Shown in pieces: positions 23,201 through 34,300 of a DNA stretch of 64,000 nt. The DNA lies in the NCBI GenBank assembly GCA_949775045.1, contig OX459104.1:6343306-6407305 (forward strand). The letters are read 5' to 3'. The position numbers and the translations under genes were made by a program. The stretch comes from Metridium senile. Lineage: Eukaryota; Cnidaria; Anthozoa; Actiniaria; Metridiidae. The notes under the pieces are model-generated. The model made no database searches and was not told the origin of the DNA. It was given only the letters and a program-made list of their open reading frames with translations. The first letter of the stretch is position 1. Each line of letters starts with the position of its first letter.

Positions 23201-23976
23201 TTGCTTTTTAATCCAAGATAGCAGTACTTTATATAACCTGTATTGCCACAGTTTGGACATTCCTCATCTTTGCCATCCATCACACTCCACTTCCGAGAAT
23301 AATAATATTTACGTTTTTTTTGTCCTTTATAAGTTGTTTCTCTAGACTCTCTACAAATGCAAATGTAGTATTCTTTGGCATCATCGAAGCCCTCTTCCTT
23401 GAGGAGGGATTGGGCTTGATTCCAGTTATTTGGCCATAAAGAACAAAGAATATCAATATCGACATCATCTCCTATAGAGGTGAGGAGCATCTTCTTCCCG
23501 TATTTGAGTATATCCTCGAATGTTTTTATAGAGCCACCACTATCTTCTTTTATAGTCAGTGCGTCAAGAATCCCCTCCACAACTAACTTTCGAATTGGAT
23601 TAAATTGTTCGTCATTTATGGTTGATTCAATATTAACGGTTGATTGTTGTTCCCTTCCTTCAGTTTCCTCCTGGATGTCCATTGCTTCAGACTCAACACA
23701 AAAGTTCATTGTAGCTTCTTCCTGTGCATCCTCGGATTCGTCCATATCAGATGAAATATCTGAATCAATGAACGAATCATTTTGAATTAAACTTGCTTCT
23801 CTCCAATGTCGTATCTCCGTACTACAACACGTTGCTTTTCCACGACAATTCCAGCACGGACAATGAACATGTGTGAATGGTTTTTCTTCACAATCACACG
23901 CTGAAACATCATTTCTTTGCCATGTATTAATCACACTTTGACTCTCGTTGTTGGCCATCTTGTTTTTTGCATTCAT
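20284..23976 (-). CDS. EnSpm/CACTA-like transposase, two exons, 1047 aa
   Basis: Exon 1 is 23976-21589 (796 codons) and exon 2 is 21039-20284 (251 codons plus stop), joined in phase 0 by a GT-AG intron. Domains: a Cys/His cluster at residues 27-58 (CDC, CPCWNC, CC), an acidic stretch at 68-105, further CxxC pairs at 240-351, and the DDE core. That core has HWDAWQPF (D376), CWSGDHPGQ (D478) followed by CPCRRC, and FDVLHHTIID (D575). The conserved end block has SVHNMLHIHEDI (722-733) and WCAVFERAVKSY. The pattern is that of EnSpm/CACTA transposases, which cut and paste the element in the nucleus. Exon 2 adds a ~250-aa domain I do not recognise. The second ATG (residue 7) has the better Kozak context. 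No disabling mutation is seen. Catalytic assignments are by pattern only. Confidence 0.8.
21197..21390. mobile_element. Foldback MITE in the transposase intron
   Basis: Inverted arms TATCATATCCATTTTGAA and its complement bound about 194 bp within the intron of the minus-strand transposase. No coding content. Confidence 0.6.
21396..21540. mobile_element. Second foldback MITE in the transposase intron
   Basis: Arms of ~42 bp with GCAATTTTGGTCTGAT against ATCAGACCAAATTGC. Adjacent to the previous element and possibly part of one composite insertion. Confidence 0.6.
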
Positions 23977-24266
23977 CAGTCCAAAGTGTCAGCGGATAAA
24001 CTTTACAAAATAGTCTCAACCAATAGCCTGTCGCGATAAATAGCCTGACCAAAAAGGCGGGAAAAATGTCCAATCAGATCAACCGTAATATTATAGCAAT
24101 ATTTGGCGGGAAAAATGTCCAATCAGATCAACTGTAATATTGTAGCACCATTTGGCGGGAAAAATATCCAATCAGATCAACTGTAAGTCCTGTAATAACG
24201 CTTGGGCGAGCAAAAGACGTGTGCTTTATATGCGGAATTCCTCTTTTACTCGTTCACACTGCCAGG
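23977..24266. promoter_or_regulatory. Divergent promoter with three E2F + NF-Y modules
   Basis: The 290 bp between the two start codons contain three direct 49-bp repeats. Each starts GGCGGGAAAAA (24056, 24105, 24154) and has CCAATCAGATCAAC 14 bases further on (CCAAT at 24070, 24119, 24168). GGCGGGAA preceded by TTT matches the E2F/DP consensus, and CCAATCAG matches NF-Y. An extra CCAAT lies at 24020. There is no TATA box of note. Together these suggest S-phase-linked transcription of both transposon genes; that is inference. Confidence 0.75.
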
Positions 24267-26641
24267 ATGGAAGGTGAGAGAATCGAACAAGAAAAGCCGT
24301 CCACCACAGAGCTAGGGCAAGCAACATGTTCTCAAGATGGTACTATTCTCAATCGAATTAAAGAAATGTTCGGAAATACGACAATGGAAGCTTTTGAAGG
24401 TAAGTTAGTTTTTATAAATGGTACGGGTGAAATGAAGTTGATTCCTTATTTAAAACGGCTATTTCTATCATAATTTTCTTTTCTCTTCGACAAAATAACC
24501 CAATTAAATCCTAGAATAAGGTCTATACTATACATAGAAACACTCTGAAAGCAGTTGACACAAAGGATGTTCAAGATGGTTGAAGATGGAATTCATATTA
24601 TGTACACCACGTTATAGCGCCGCCATTTTGAGCCATTTTAACGAATATTTACCACGTAATTTGCAGAAAATTTGTATGCAAGTTTTTCATTTTTACAAAA
24701 GATACTTAGTGTATTGTGTTTGAAATCAAATATTGATCAAATATTTGAAATCACGATATTTTTTTAAGAATATTTGTTGTGCACGATGATCGTGCTCGAA
24801 AAAAATCTAATGGTCCGTCCCCAAGCTAAATCGCCTACAATGAAAAAGCATAACAATTTCTACAATCCAGAACTAAGCTTCCGAAAAAGCCCCAAAGGTG
24901 CTGATTTTGCTATTTACCTTTGATGCATATTCAAAAATCATCTAGAATTTTAGCATCTGATTTTCTATATAAATAGACAGTATTTGAAGTTCATGCTCAG
25001 TTTAATATATTGCATGTGGTATTACTGATTCTTGAAATATAATAAGATATGTCTTTTATTATTGATTATTCTTCACATTTTTGTTAATTAAATGATGTTC
25101 TATCATAATGTGTTTTTCTTTGTCCTGTCAATAAAACAAAAGAATATAATTTTTTTGTGCTGTCATTATGCTATATTGGGGCTGTTGTAATTGGTTTCAT
25201 GTCCAACAGAAGATATATGTTGATGCTCATATATATGTTTCAACTCATGTTTAACATTGTTAATCAAAGTGTTTTTTTTTTACTGAATAAATAATTGAAT
25301 TGTGCTTACTTTTAGCTGAAGACATAACAACTGATGTTGTTATGAAAGATCTCCTACAAAAAGAGGCAGATGCATCAATTTTCAAGTCAATTGGTCTTAA
25401 TTATGGGAAAGCCATACAATTGAAAAGAGAGTTCGCTTACCTCCTTCCAGAAACCAGTACACAGCAACTGAAGCCATCCAAGGCTGATATGTCCACTTAT
25501 ACTCCTGAAATAAAGTCTGTCTACTTGAAGAAGTAAGACATATTTAGCTGATATCTTTAAGAAAATGTTTTGTTTTATGGTAATATAACGATGGCATCTT
25601 TAGAGATGATCATCATATTGTAGCAGTAGAAATCACCATAATATATTATGATGTAACATCCATGTTTTATCACTTATAAAAAGAAGCAGAACATTAATTT
25701 AAAAAAAATATCATTTGACTTTGACAACTTTCAAAGTTTCACTGCAGTAATTTCCTGTTTGATTGCATGGGTATAGTACATTTGGCCCTTTTATAAAGAT
25801 TTAGGTTTGTACATGTATTTTTACTTGGAACTCCATTACTAATACTAAAACCTTTATTTCATATAGACGAAAGCGAGTTGGTGTATTGGCAAGTGAAGAA
25901 TTTGGTCCTAATTACCCAAAATTTACCTCTCCTGAAATGAAGTCTAAATTACAGAGATTTTGTGAGTCAGTGGAGGAAAAATGTGCAGTCCCACAAGTAG
26001 GATTTACCAAAGAGGGAATTATGAAACATGTGCAGGATTTTTGTTCAGAGCAACGCCGTTACAGAAAGGCCAAGAAAAACCTTAAGGTATTTATTCTTTA
26101 TTGTGATTATAAGGGACACCAATATGTGTGGAATGTGTGAGAGGGCTTATGCACAATCCCTGGAAAGGAAAGGGTAGGGGGTAATTAAACCAAAAAATCA
26201 AAACCAAAAAAATTACAAATATACATATCATATATATATATCAACCTTTAATATGTTGCAATAAATTGTGAACCAGGTGTTACATGATAATTCCTATCAC
26301 ACCTAAACTTCCTTTTAAAAAGTGCTCCTTTATCACTTTTCAGCCGGCTGTGAAATGCATAAATGATTCTTTAGAATCTTCATCTTCTGATGTCGAATGC
26401 AACCTGCAGGCTAGTTCACAAAATAAGGTAAATAACTTTCATCCAAATTCTCAGGTATATCTGATTTTGTGACAGGGCCCAGCTTTGAGCTTGATAGCTT
26501 GTTGTGAGGCCTATGTTTCTAATTTTGCTAAATGAAAATACCTTAATAATTACTTTTTGTCTACCACAGACTGTCATTAACACTGAGGATGAGGAGTCAA
26601 CAAGCAGTACAGATACTGTACCAGTTGCTACTTGTGATACC

Positions 26642-26676
<35 letters not shown>

Positions 26677-26992
26677 CCCTGCCATCTCACCAAGTCAAGT
26701 GTCAAATGGAGGCGGTCAGACAAGCCGTGAAAAGTTAAGCAGTCAGACAATACAACTCATTTTAAAATTAGTTTTTAAATGCATACCAGAGAGAGAAAGT
26801 ATTTGTAAATTGCTTATCAATAGCTTTGGAGTAAGCAGGAAAAATCTGACTTCATTAAAACCCACTCAGCTCATGGAAATAATGGCTCAAAAGCTTTTAT
26901 CACACAAGTACGTTACTGTAAACGAAGGAGGGAATTTTGCGAGCTTGAAGAAGTCTGATATAGTTGTGCACACAAAAATAAGTATGATTTAA
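24267..26992 (+). CDS. Unrecognised transposon accessory protein, five exons, 358 aa
   Basis: Exons: 24267-24399, 25316-25532, 25867-26086, 26344-26427, 26570-26992. All junctions are GT-AG and the phases join without a stop. Residues 45-80 (VVMKDLLQKEADASIFKSIG and the following LNYGKAIQLKREF) resemble the C-terminal half of a SAM domain. Residues 118-190 are basic and aromatic (EEFGPNYPKFTSPEMKSKLQ, then QRRYRKAKK). A Ser/Glu-rich linker and a run of 12 Asp follow. The last 100 residues are helical-looking. Its place opposite the transposase and inside the same ends suggests a subterminal-repeat-binding or assembly partner, as TnpA is for plant CACTA elements. There is no sequence evidence for that role. 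Confidence 0.65.
24400..25315 (+). other. First intron of the accessory gene
   Basis: 916 bp, AT-rich, starting GTAAGT and ending TTTTAG. A CCGCCATTTTGAG (YY1-like) motif lies near 24620. No other feature seen. Confidence 0.6.
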
Positions 26993-27017
26993 GTTAAAGG
27001 AACATTATTATTACTAA

Positions 27018-27189
27018 GTTAAAACATAGTTAGTAGAGGGAAATGGTTAGGAAGCCTTTTGTTGTAGGTTTTTATACACTTTCTTTTTAAGCGTGGCAGT
27101 GCATGATCTAATGTTTCGCAATCGAAATGCAAACATAGAAGTACAACAAAAGGTTTCCTAACCATTCCCCTCTATAAACTATGGTTAAA
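27018..27189. mobile_element. MITE, AGAGGG(G)AATGGTTAGGAA arms
   Basis: Inverted arms of ~50 bp with one or two mismatches bound 172 bp, 26 bp after the accessory gene stop. No coding content. It could supply the 3' UTR or transcript end. Confidence 0.7.
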
Positions 27190-27423
27190 AGTTAAAAAAC
27201 AAGGAAGTTAACTAGTAGGAGATAAGATTAAGAATCATACTTATTATTTGCTAAGCTATTTGTTTTTTGTTAGATTTATTACTATCAAAAAGGTATGTGC
27301 ATACCAGTATGAATTGAGTTATAAATATTGTTCTGTTTTTATACTAAGTAGGCCATTTCAAAGCTGATCCTACTATGCATTTAAAATCAGGGAGCTAAGT
27401 GAAAATCCTATAACCTAAACCAG

Positions 27424-27687
27424 TATACACCTATTTCAATTAACGTTGTCCATTTGGAATGGTTGATCTGAGACCGATAGGAATTGTAGGAGCTCATTAA
27501 ATTTCAAATACATTGTTTTAATCACACTTGAATGGTGCTGAATTACAGATAACAGTATTTCAGAAGTAAACATTAATATTCAAGTGTGGTTATAATAGTG
27601 CATTTGCAGTTTAACGAGCTCCCACAATTCCTATCGGTCTCCGATCAACCATACCAGATGGACAACGTTAATTGAAATAGGTATATA
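27424..27687. mobile_element. MITE with ~70-bp inverted arms
   Basis: Arms contain CCTATTTCAATTAACGTTGT and CCGATAGGAATTG in inverse order. 264 bp, no gene. Confidence 0.8.
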
Positions 27688-27811
27688 AGTCTAGATCTAA
27701 GAATAAAGATTCTGTTAAAAATTCATACAGCCCTTAATGGAATTGGCTTACTTCTATTCCATGCATGTACTTGCATTGTTTTTAAATTTGTTAATATAAT
27801 GTGTTCAGCAT

Positions 27812-27961
27812 AGAGTGAAGTCATTTAACCTGTGAAATAGATATTAGACTAATACACCTTAGGAGTTTTTAATTCTATTGTTTTCTTTTGTGTTAAATAA
27901 TTTGACTATATTACATCATGACTATTAGGTTTTGTTTCACAGGTTTAATATCTTCACTCTA
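27812..27961. mobile_element. MITE family X, member 1
   Basis: 150 bp with AGAGTGAAG termini. Aligns end to end, in inverted orientation, with 31085-31230, sharing the internal block CAAAAGAAAACAAT. Confidence 0.75.
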
Positions 27962-28255
27962 TTTGACATCATTGGACAACAATTGTTAATTTGTGAAAAA
28001 CAACTCGCTGAGCTACTATACAAGGCTTTGCAAGGCTAACAATGTGTTATGTACCAACTTTTATGGTGTTTATATGTTGCATGTTTTCAGTTAATTTGTT
28101 ATATAATTACAAAGTCACGCTGTTGACAACTTAGTTTAAACAGCAGTTTATTGTTGAAATAAATTTGTTTAATATTAGTCTGTTAATCATGATGTTATTT
28201 AATGTAAGACAGTTCCTTATCCACAATTGGAAAAGTAATGTGACTAGCAAATCCT

Positions 28256-28910
28256 CAAAATGGGAAAATAGTGGGGCAAACAGATACCTTAATGGGAAAA
28301 TAATGGGACTTACAAATTCCTTGAATGGGAAAATAATGGGAATAACAAACCTCTTGAATGGGAAAATATTGGGACTAAAAAAAACCCTTGAATGGGAAAA
28401 TATTGGGACTAACAACCCCCTTGAATGGGAAAATATTGGGACTAACAAACCCCTTGAATGGGAAAATATTGGGACTAACAAACCCCTTGAATGGGAAAAT
28501 ATTGGGACTAACAACTCCCTTGAATGGGAAAATATTGGGACTAACAAACCCCTTGAATGGGAAAATATTGGGACTAACAAACCCCTTGAATGGGAAAATA
28601 ATGGGACTAACAAACCCCTTGAATGGGAAAATATAGGGACTAACAAACCCCTTGAATGGGAAAATATTGGGACTAACAATTTCCTTGAATGGGAAAATAT
28701 TGGGACTAACAATTTCCTTGAATGGGAAAATATTGGGACTAACAATTTCCTTGAATGGGAAAATATTGGGACTAACAAACCCCTTGAATGGGAAAATAAT
28801 GGGACTAACAAACCCCTTGAATGGGAAAATATTGGGCAAACAAACCCCTTGAATGGGAAAATATTGGGACTAACAAACCCCTTGAATGGGAAAATATTGG
28901 ATTTTGTTGC
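28256..28910 (+). repeat. 33-bp satellite array inside the right transposon end
   Basis: About 20 units of TTGAATGGGAAAATATTGGG plus ACTAACAAACCCC. The period is a multiple of three, so both strands stay open for more than 250 codons (11-residue repeats). These frames have no start context or composition of a real protein and are read as repeat DNA. The core GGGAAAATA is shared with the 83-bp array. Confidence 0.9.
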
Positions 28911-29008
28911 ATTTTCCCAATCATGGGAATTTCCCATGAATTTCCCATGAAAATCCCAAAAATTACCCAAATTTTTCCCAGTATGGGAAACATGAAATAT
29001 TTCCTGTG

Positions 29009-29677
29009 TCAAGTAGTATAAAGAGTGTATTTTTGTATAGTTTAATCGTGCACCGTTTAAAACCATCACAGAGCTACGACTTTTTGTAAGTATATTCTCT
29101 TTCCTTCGTATTTTTGGAAGTCATAAAATTAATGATTGTAATTTTGTATTTTATAGTAGCAACCTTGCCGAATTGTTGTATACCGATTGCAATTCTAAGC
29201 TCGAGTTTGAGACGTTAATATTAAATCTATCACAATTCAACTAAATGTTGAAGCCGAACATCATATGTATAATTTACTCTTTTAAGATGGTTGGAATGGC
29301 TGAAATGCACTATAATTTTTCGATTTAGATCGATTCATATTTGATATTAAAACAATTCTATCAATATATTCCGTCATTTTTGTTGCGAAATGCCTTATAA
29401 AATCAATGAAATTTGCCGTAACTAAGTCCGCCATTTTGACCGCCATATTGAAATAAGATATCGTTTAATTGAGTTGAACATGCGTATCAGAGAAAGAAGT
29501 TCGTGTTGCGAGCTCTTGTTGCACACGTAGTAACACGATCTTGATGTTGCTTGTTCTGTCACGTGCTGAAAAGAACCTATGAAAGAACGTTCTTGTAATG
29601 CTTGTTGACCTTCCACGTGAAAACTTCACACCTCTCTTCTTGTTTGCTGCTATTCTTACTCGTGCTACGTTTGAATT
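29009..29677 (+). other. Upstream region of the 124-aa gene
   Basis: AT-rich, no reading frame of note. A CCGCCATTTTGACCGCCAT pair of YY1-like sites at about 29430 is the only promoter-like feature. Confidence 0.4.
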
Positions 29678-30517
29678 ATGGCGTCTAAAGAACACGCTTT
29701 GATGGTTTTATCGTCCGAATTTGAGAGGAATGGGTGAGTATATTTGTCTAATTTATATTATCAGAGTTTGATGTGCCGTAAACGGAATTTTTTAACCGTT
29801 TTACAGGCTTGTAATACCCGATGGCCTTCAAAGGCTTCTGAAAGACTTTAAGAGAAAGGAGAACGAAAGCATGGAGAACATGCGAAGCCGTATTTATAAA
29901 CGGCTATGGTGTTTAATGTGGGTAAGTACCAGTCTATTTAATAAAAATACGCCGGGTATGTTTTCATTTATATTGTATAACTCGGCATCGATACCATGGC
30001 ATAACACCGCGGCGTGAACAGTCAGCGCTAAAGTTGTCTAAAGTTGTCTATCTAGAAATGAACATGTCCTCTATATCTAAAATTTGAACGTATGTATTTT
30101 ATGAATATGATAGTGAGATTATATTTATTTCACCAGTTTGGAAGCAAGATCGGTGAATGCGTGGTTGCTGGAGCAAACCAAAAGCCAACATACGTCTATC
30201 CAGCGTGTGTGAAGCAAGTCATCAGAGCAATAGTCCCTGGTGAGTTGGCTGACTACGAAGATCCCACAGGCCCACGTGTAAGTCATTATTTTATAAGTCA
30301 TTGTATACTCATTATTTTTCATATAATCATTGTTTTCTTCTGTAGTCATATATGCATTCAAATTACGATTTACACTGATGTAAAAATTGTATTCAAGTCC
30401 TTTATATATAATTATATATTATGATCACTAATCTTCCTCAAAATTGTTTTATAGGTGTACCAAGTAAAGCTGGAGGACATGTCCCATGCCAAATGGCCTG
30501 CCTCGAAGAAAAAGTGA
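29678..30517 (+). CDS. Unrecognised 124-aa protein, four exons
   Basis: Exons 29678-29733, 29807-29921, 30137-30277 and 30455-30517, all GT-AG, join to one open frame from MASKEHALMVLSSEFERN to WPASKKK and stop. Middle part: RIYKRLWCLMW, then GSKIGECVVAGANQK and PACVKQVIRAIVPG. The spacing of R-Y, W, PxCV and IR resembles the C-terminal domain of P2X7-like proteins found in transposon-related cnidarian genes, but Cys/His ligands are missing and the match is weak. AATAAA lies at about 30707. The gene is intact and faces the Mutator-like transposase tail to tail. It may be a transposon gene or a host gene. Confidence 0.6.
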
Positions 30518-31366
30518 TATTATATATTTTTTATAAATTAGTTATTCATGTTGGTGAAAAAATTCCAGTTCTTACCTGAAGAATTTACATCGGTATTTTT
30601 CAGTGTATTTTTTTATTCATATAAAATTGTGAATATAATCATTATATATTTTTTTAGCAATGTTTGTAAAATATTATATATTTTCAAGTTTGAAAACAAT
30701 GATGTAAATAAAGATACTGAACTGTTTAGTTTTTCATTCCAACTCTCATTCTTCCCTTTGCATTACTACTACAGCACAATCACTATATATACATGAAACA
30801 AAATTAAATTTTAACTTTGTAGTCACTGACAAGTCAAGTTGTTTCCTTTTGTATTTGATGTTTATGTTTGAGTGAATGACTATATAGAAATTATTTTGTT
30901 TCAATTTCATGGTTTTAGTCAGTTTTTCTATCAGCATAAAAAAAACACTTGCAATCAACCACTTGTATTACTATGACCTGCAGTTGTTTCTTATTTCCAA
31001 AGTATTGAAACTAAATAAACAGGGGCATACTTTCCCTTAATTTATGATCATTGATAGTGTGATAGAAATAGAGAATAGAACATGTAGAGTGAAGACATTA
31101 AACTTGTGAAGCATATTTATATGGTCAAGATGTAACAGTCAAATAGAAACAAAAGAAAACAATGGAATTTGAGACTGCTAAAGTGTCATAGTCTAATTTC
31201 TATTTCAAGAGTTTAGTGTCTTCAGTCTAAGAAAGAAAATATAGAAAGGCATAAAGGGAACAGTCATCAGAGATAATAAGCTATTTATTATACAATTATT
31301 GCAAACATATTTGACAATTTCTTGTTATTCTTTACAAAACCTTTTTTGCAATACTAAGTCCTTTGG
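30518..31366. other. Intergenic region between convergent genes
   Basis: Holds the 3' UTR of the 124-aa gene and the MITE at 31085-31230. Otherwise AT-rich with nothing seen. Confidence 0.5.
31085..31230. mobile_element. MITE family X, member 2
   Basis: 146 bp with AGAGTGAAGACATTAAACTT-type termini. Homologous over its length to 27812-27961. Confidence 0.7.
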
Positions 31367-34300
31367 TTAATTTTTTTTTGATTTTTTGTTTAAAGGGCAA
31401 CTCTTATGGGAAATACGTGAATGTTCCTTACTCCCACATTTACACAGTTGGCCCCCGACATTCACTCTTGCTCCCCGAGGAGCATTAGTTGATTTAGGTT
31501 GTTTTCTAGTGCTAGACGACCTCTTGTTGAGTTGTTTCTCTGCCTCCTCTAATAGTTCTACTTCTCCAATATCTTCATCTTCATTTCCATAGCTGTGTAT
31601 AATCTTTTGCCGCTGAACAAATTTCTTCCTATAGTGAACAAAAGCATTTGATTAAAAATGTGAGCAGAGTATACAGAATGGTATATGGGTGACTTAGTGG
31701 TGAGAGGATTTGTCTTTCGCCACTGTAACCTGGATTTGATTCCCGACTCGTGCGACAAGTGAATAGAGTTTGTTTGATGTGTTGTTCTCTCTCATGCCAC
31801 AAGGGTTTTTCTCCGGGCTATCCAGTTTTCCCCTCTTCACAAAAATCAACATGTGTGCAGAGTTGTGTGTTGTAAATATTGAATTTAGTGGTAGTGAGTG
31901 TCACAGAAGAGCCCCAATGGGAAGTGATGGTTGTAATATATTTATGGTTAATATTTCTTACCTTTGTAAGCTCTCTTGCATGCGTTCTTGTTTCTTTCTG
32001 GCTCTAGCAGATTTTGCAGCTTCTGTTCTTTTCTTTGTGAGCCTCTTCATTCGTTGTTCATTTTCACTCTTCCAAATGTCCTCAAGGCCATCAGGAGTTG
32101 GGAGATGCAGTAGGTCATACAATTCCTTCATCCAGTGATATGAAGGACCACAATTTTTGAACATAAAGGTCATGTTACTCTGGCATAAGCCAACGTTTGT
32201 TATGAACTCATAATGCAATTGGTGCAAGTTGACGTTCTTCGTTCTAAAACGAGTCAACACATTAAACTTGCTTTCAGGCAAGCTAGAGTGGCCTCTGCCC
32301 ATTTCCTCATGCACAATATCGTTGGCTTTCCTTGCAATTCTCATGCATTCAATCTCATATAATAGAGCATGGAGCTCACAACTAAGAATCTTTCTAGTTG
32401 CAAATGGCTTACCAGAACAATTCAACTTAGGATCTTCCTCTTCACTGTCATCATCATTGCTATCGTCATTACTATCACCACCATCACTTTCACCATCACT
32501 GTCATCACTAGTATCACCACTGTTACTGTCATCATCATTCCTATCATCATCACTACTATCACCACAATTACTAACATCATCATTACTATCACCACCGTTA
32601 CTGCCATCATTACCACCATCATCATTACTATCACCACTGTTACTGTCATCATCTTTGCTATCATCATCACTGTCACTACCTGCATTGTCAGTACTTTTGC
32701 TCAAACACGAGCCACACGAACAGACTACAAGGGGATGAAACCCACACTCGTCTTCTCTACCATCCTCATCTATCCACTGGTGGATATCTCTACAATGGTA
32801 TTTTCCCAATACCTTCATCCTTCTACCATATTCAACTGCACTATTTCCACTTTGCTTCAGAGCAGAAAAATGATTCCTTTTTGAGGATGCAATGAAATCA
32901 TCCGACAAACACCCACATGATTTTGAGTGTTTCTTCCCTTCACAGCAACACTTAGCATGACTAATGGCTGGATGGTTTTTTTTGTGCTTATCAATAAACC
33001 CCTTATCAACAACTTTCTTGCCCTTATACTCTTTCAAATTGTTCCCATGGGAACGCCCAACATGACCTCCACATAGCATTACACGGTTTAACTCACCATC
33101 AGTGAAAATACTCCTAAATGAGATTTCTGCTGTGGAGTCCTGATCCTGCCAATTTAAGGCAATATTGAGGCCCTCTTCCTTGCCCTTCTTGAAGAGTAAA
33201 TAGGCCAGATGGCCTTCAGCAGATTTGGACGTGCCTTTCCAAAGGTCAGTCTCACAAATACTTTTTCTCCCTCTCATGCACAGATGGCCATAGTACAATA
33301 TACCACCAGAAAGAAAATCAAGTAAAACAAAAGTACAGCATTGGCTGTGAAAACCCCTTATTAACCAGCACCCATCAGAAGTGGTCACGGCACGCTGCCA
33401 ACTCCCTAGCTCTGTAGCTGGCTTTGACTGCATGTGAGCTTTTGCTTTCTCGCACATACTATCCAAGATAGTTTTAACATGTGGATATGCCAGCTCAATA
33501 ATTTTTTGAAAATTAGGCCTCGCCAGCACATCAATACCCATACCTAACTTCAACACCTTGTGATAGGTGTGGTAACCTTGCCCATAAACAAGGAAACAAA
33601 GGGCTGTGGCAAGAGAGACACAGTTTCTTTGATTATGTGCTAAAGCAAGCTGGCTGCTTGCATAGTGGATTTCTGTACCACAGCCAGAACATGCAAAATT
33701 GACCTTCACTGCACCTCCCATGCCTTTGTCTTGAATTTTGACTGGTACAAGTTTTCCTGTTAAAAAAAAAAAAAATTAAAGAAAACTATTTTCAAGAACT
33801 TTTAGACTTGAATATGATCAGAGAAAGGGTGAAATTGTGTATCAATTAAGCTGGGCAAAGTTTTGTAAACCTTTTTAATTATTTTTGAGAAAAGTATCAT
33901 AACCATGTCATACAGATTATAAAAATGAAAGAAAGAAAAAACCTAAACGTTTCACAAGTCTACAATATTCACGTCTTGATCTGTATGAGATATCACCGTG
34001 ATATCACATAGTACTGAATTTATCTACCTAGTATAAATATCACTCAATCTGACTTTTTTATTCACTTGACTCTGAAGATGACTTCCGCATAGGATGTCGA
34101 AACGTCAGTCACATCAAACAGCCCTTCTGAGGGCTACATCCACCCGGATGATCCTATTACAAACATTGTTACTTCGACAAATATTGTTACTTCGATAAAC
34201 ATTATCTACCTACGTGAAATAAATTATGTCTGTATTTATGTTTATATGAATATCCCTTACAGATCATTCGCTGATATTGAAAATAGTACCAATCACCACT

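Larger units (their letters stand above)
17667..29008. mobile_element. CACTA/EnSpm-like DNA transposon with two divergent genes
   Basis: The ends match in inverse orientation: CACAGGAAATATTT at 17667 and AAATATTTCCTGTG ending at 29008. Both continue into sequence packed with TTTCCCA/TGGGAAA. Next inside are tandem arrays (83-bp units on the left, 33-bp units on the right), consistent with the subterminal repeats that CACTA transposase proteins bind. The cargo is an EnSpm-like transposase (minus) and a five-exon gene (plus) diverging from 24.1 kb. Terminal CAC fits the superfamily. A 2-3-bp target duplication is not visible (ATT on the left, TCA on the right), so the ends may have been altered or the boundary may be off by a few bases. 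Confidence 0.75.

Noticed and set aside
22149..23785. Several plus-strand frames of 60-103 codons opposite the EnSpm-like transposase
   Set aside because: Antisense shadows of a long exon with recognisable conserved motifs on the minus strand.
28131..29069. 312-residue minus-strand frame and 261-residue plus-strand frame across the 33-bp array
   Set aside because: The repeat period is divisible by three, so all codons repeat and several frames stay open on both strands. No splice or start context and no protein-like composition.
31386..31758. Short frames on either strand around 31.4-31.7 kb as separate genes
   Set aside because: The minus-strand sequence is the last exon of the Mutator-like transposase, with matching phase and the Zn-knuckle motif.
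32229..32884. Ser/Leu-rich and Ile/Thr-rich plus-strand frames
   Set aside because: Shadows of the acidic minisatellite in the minus-strand transposase exon.
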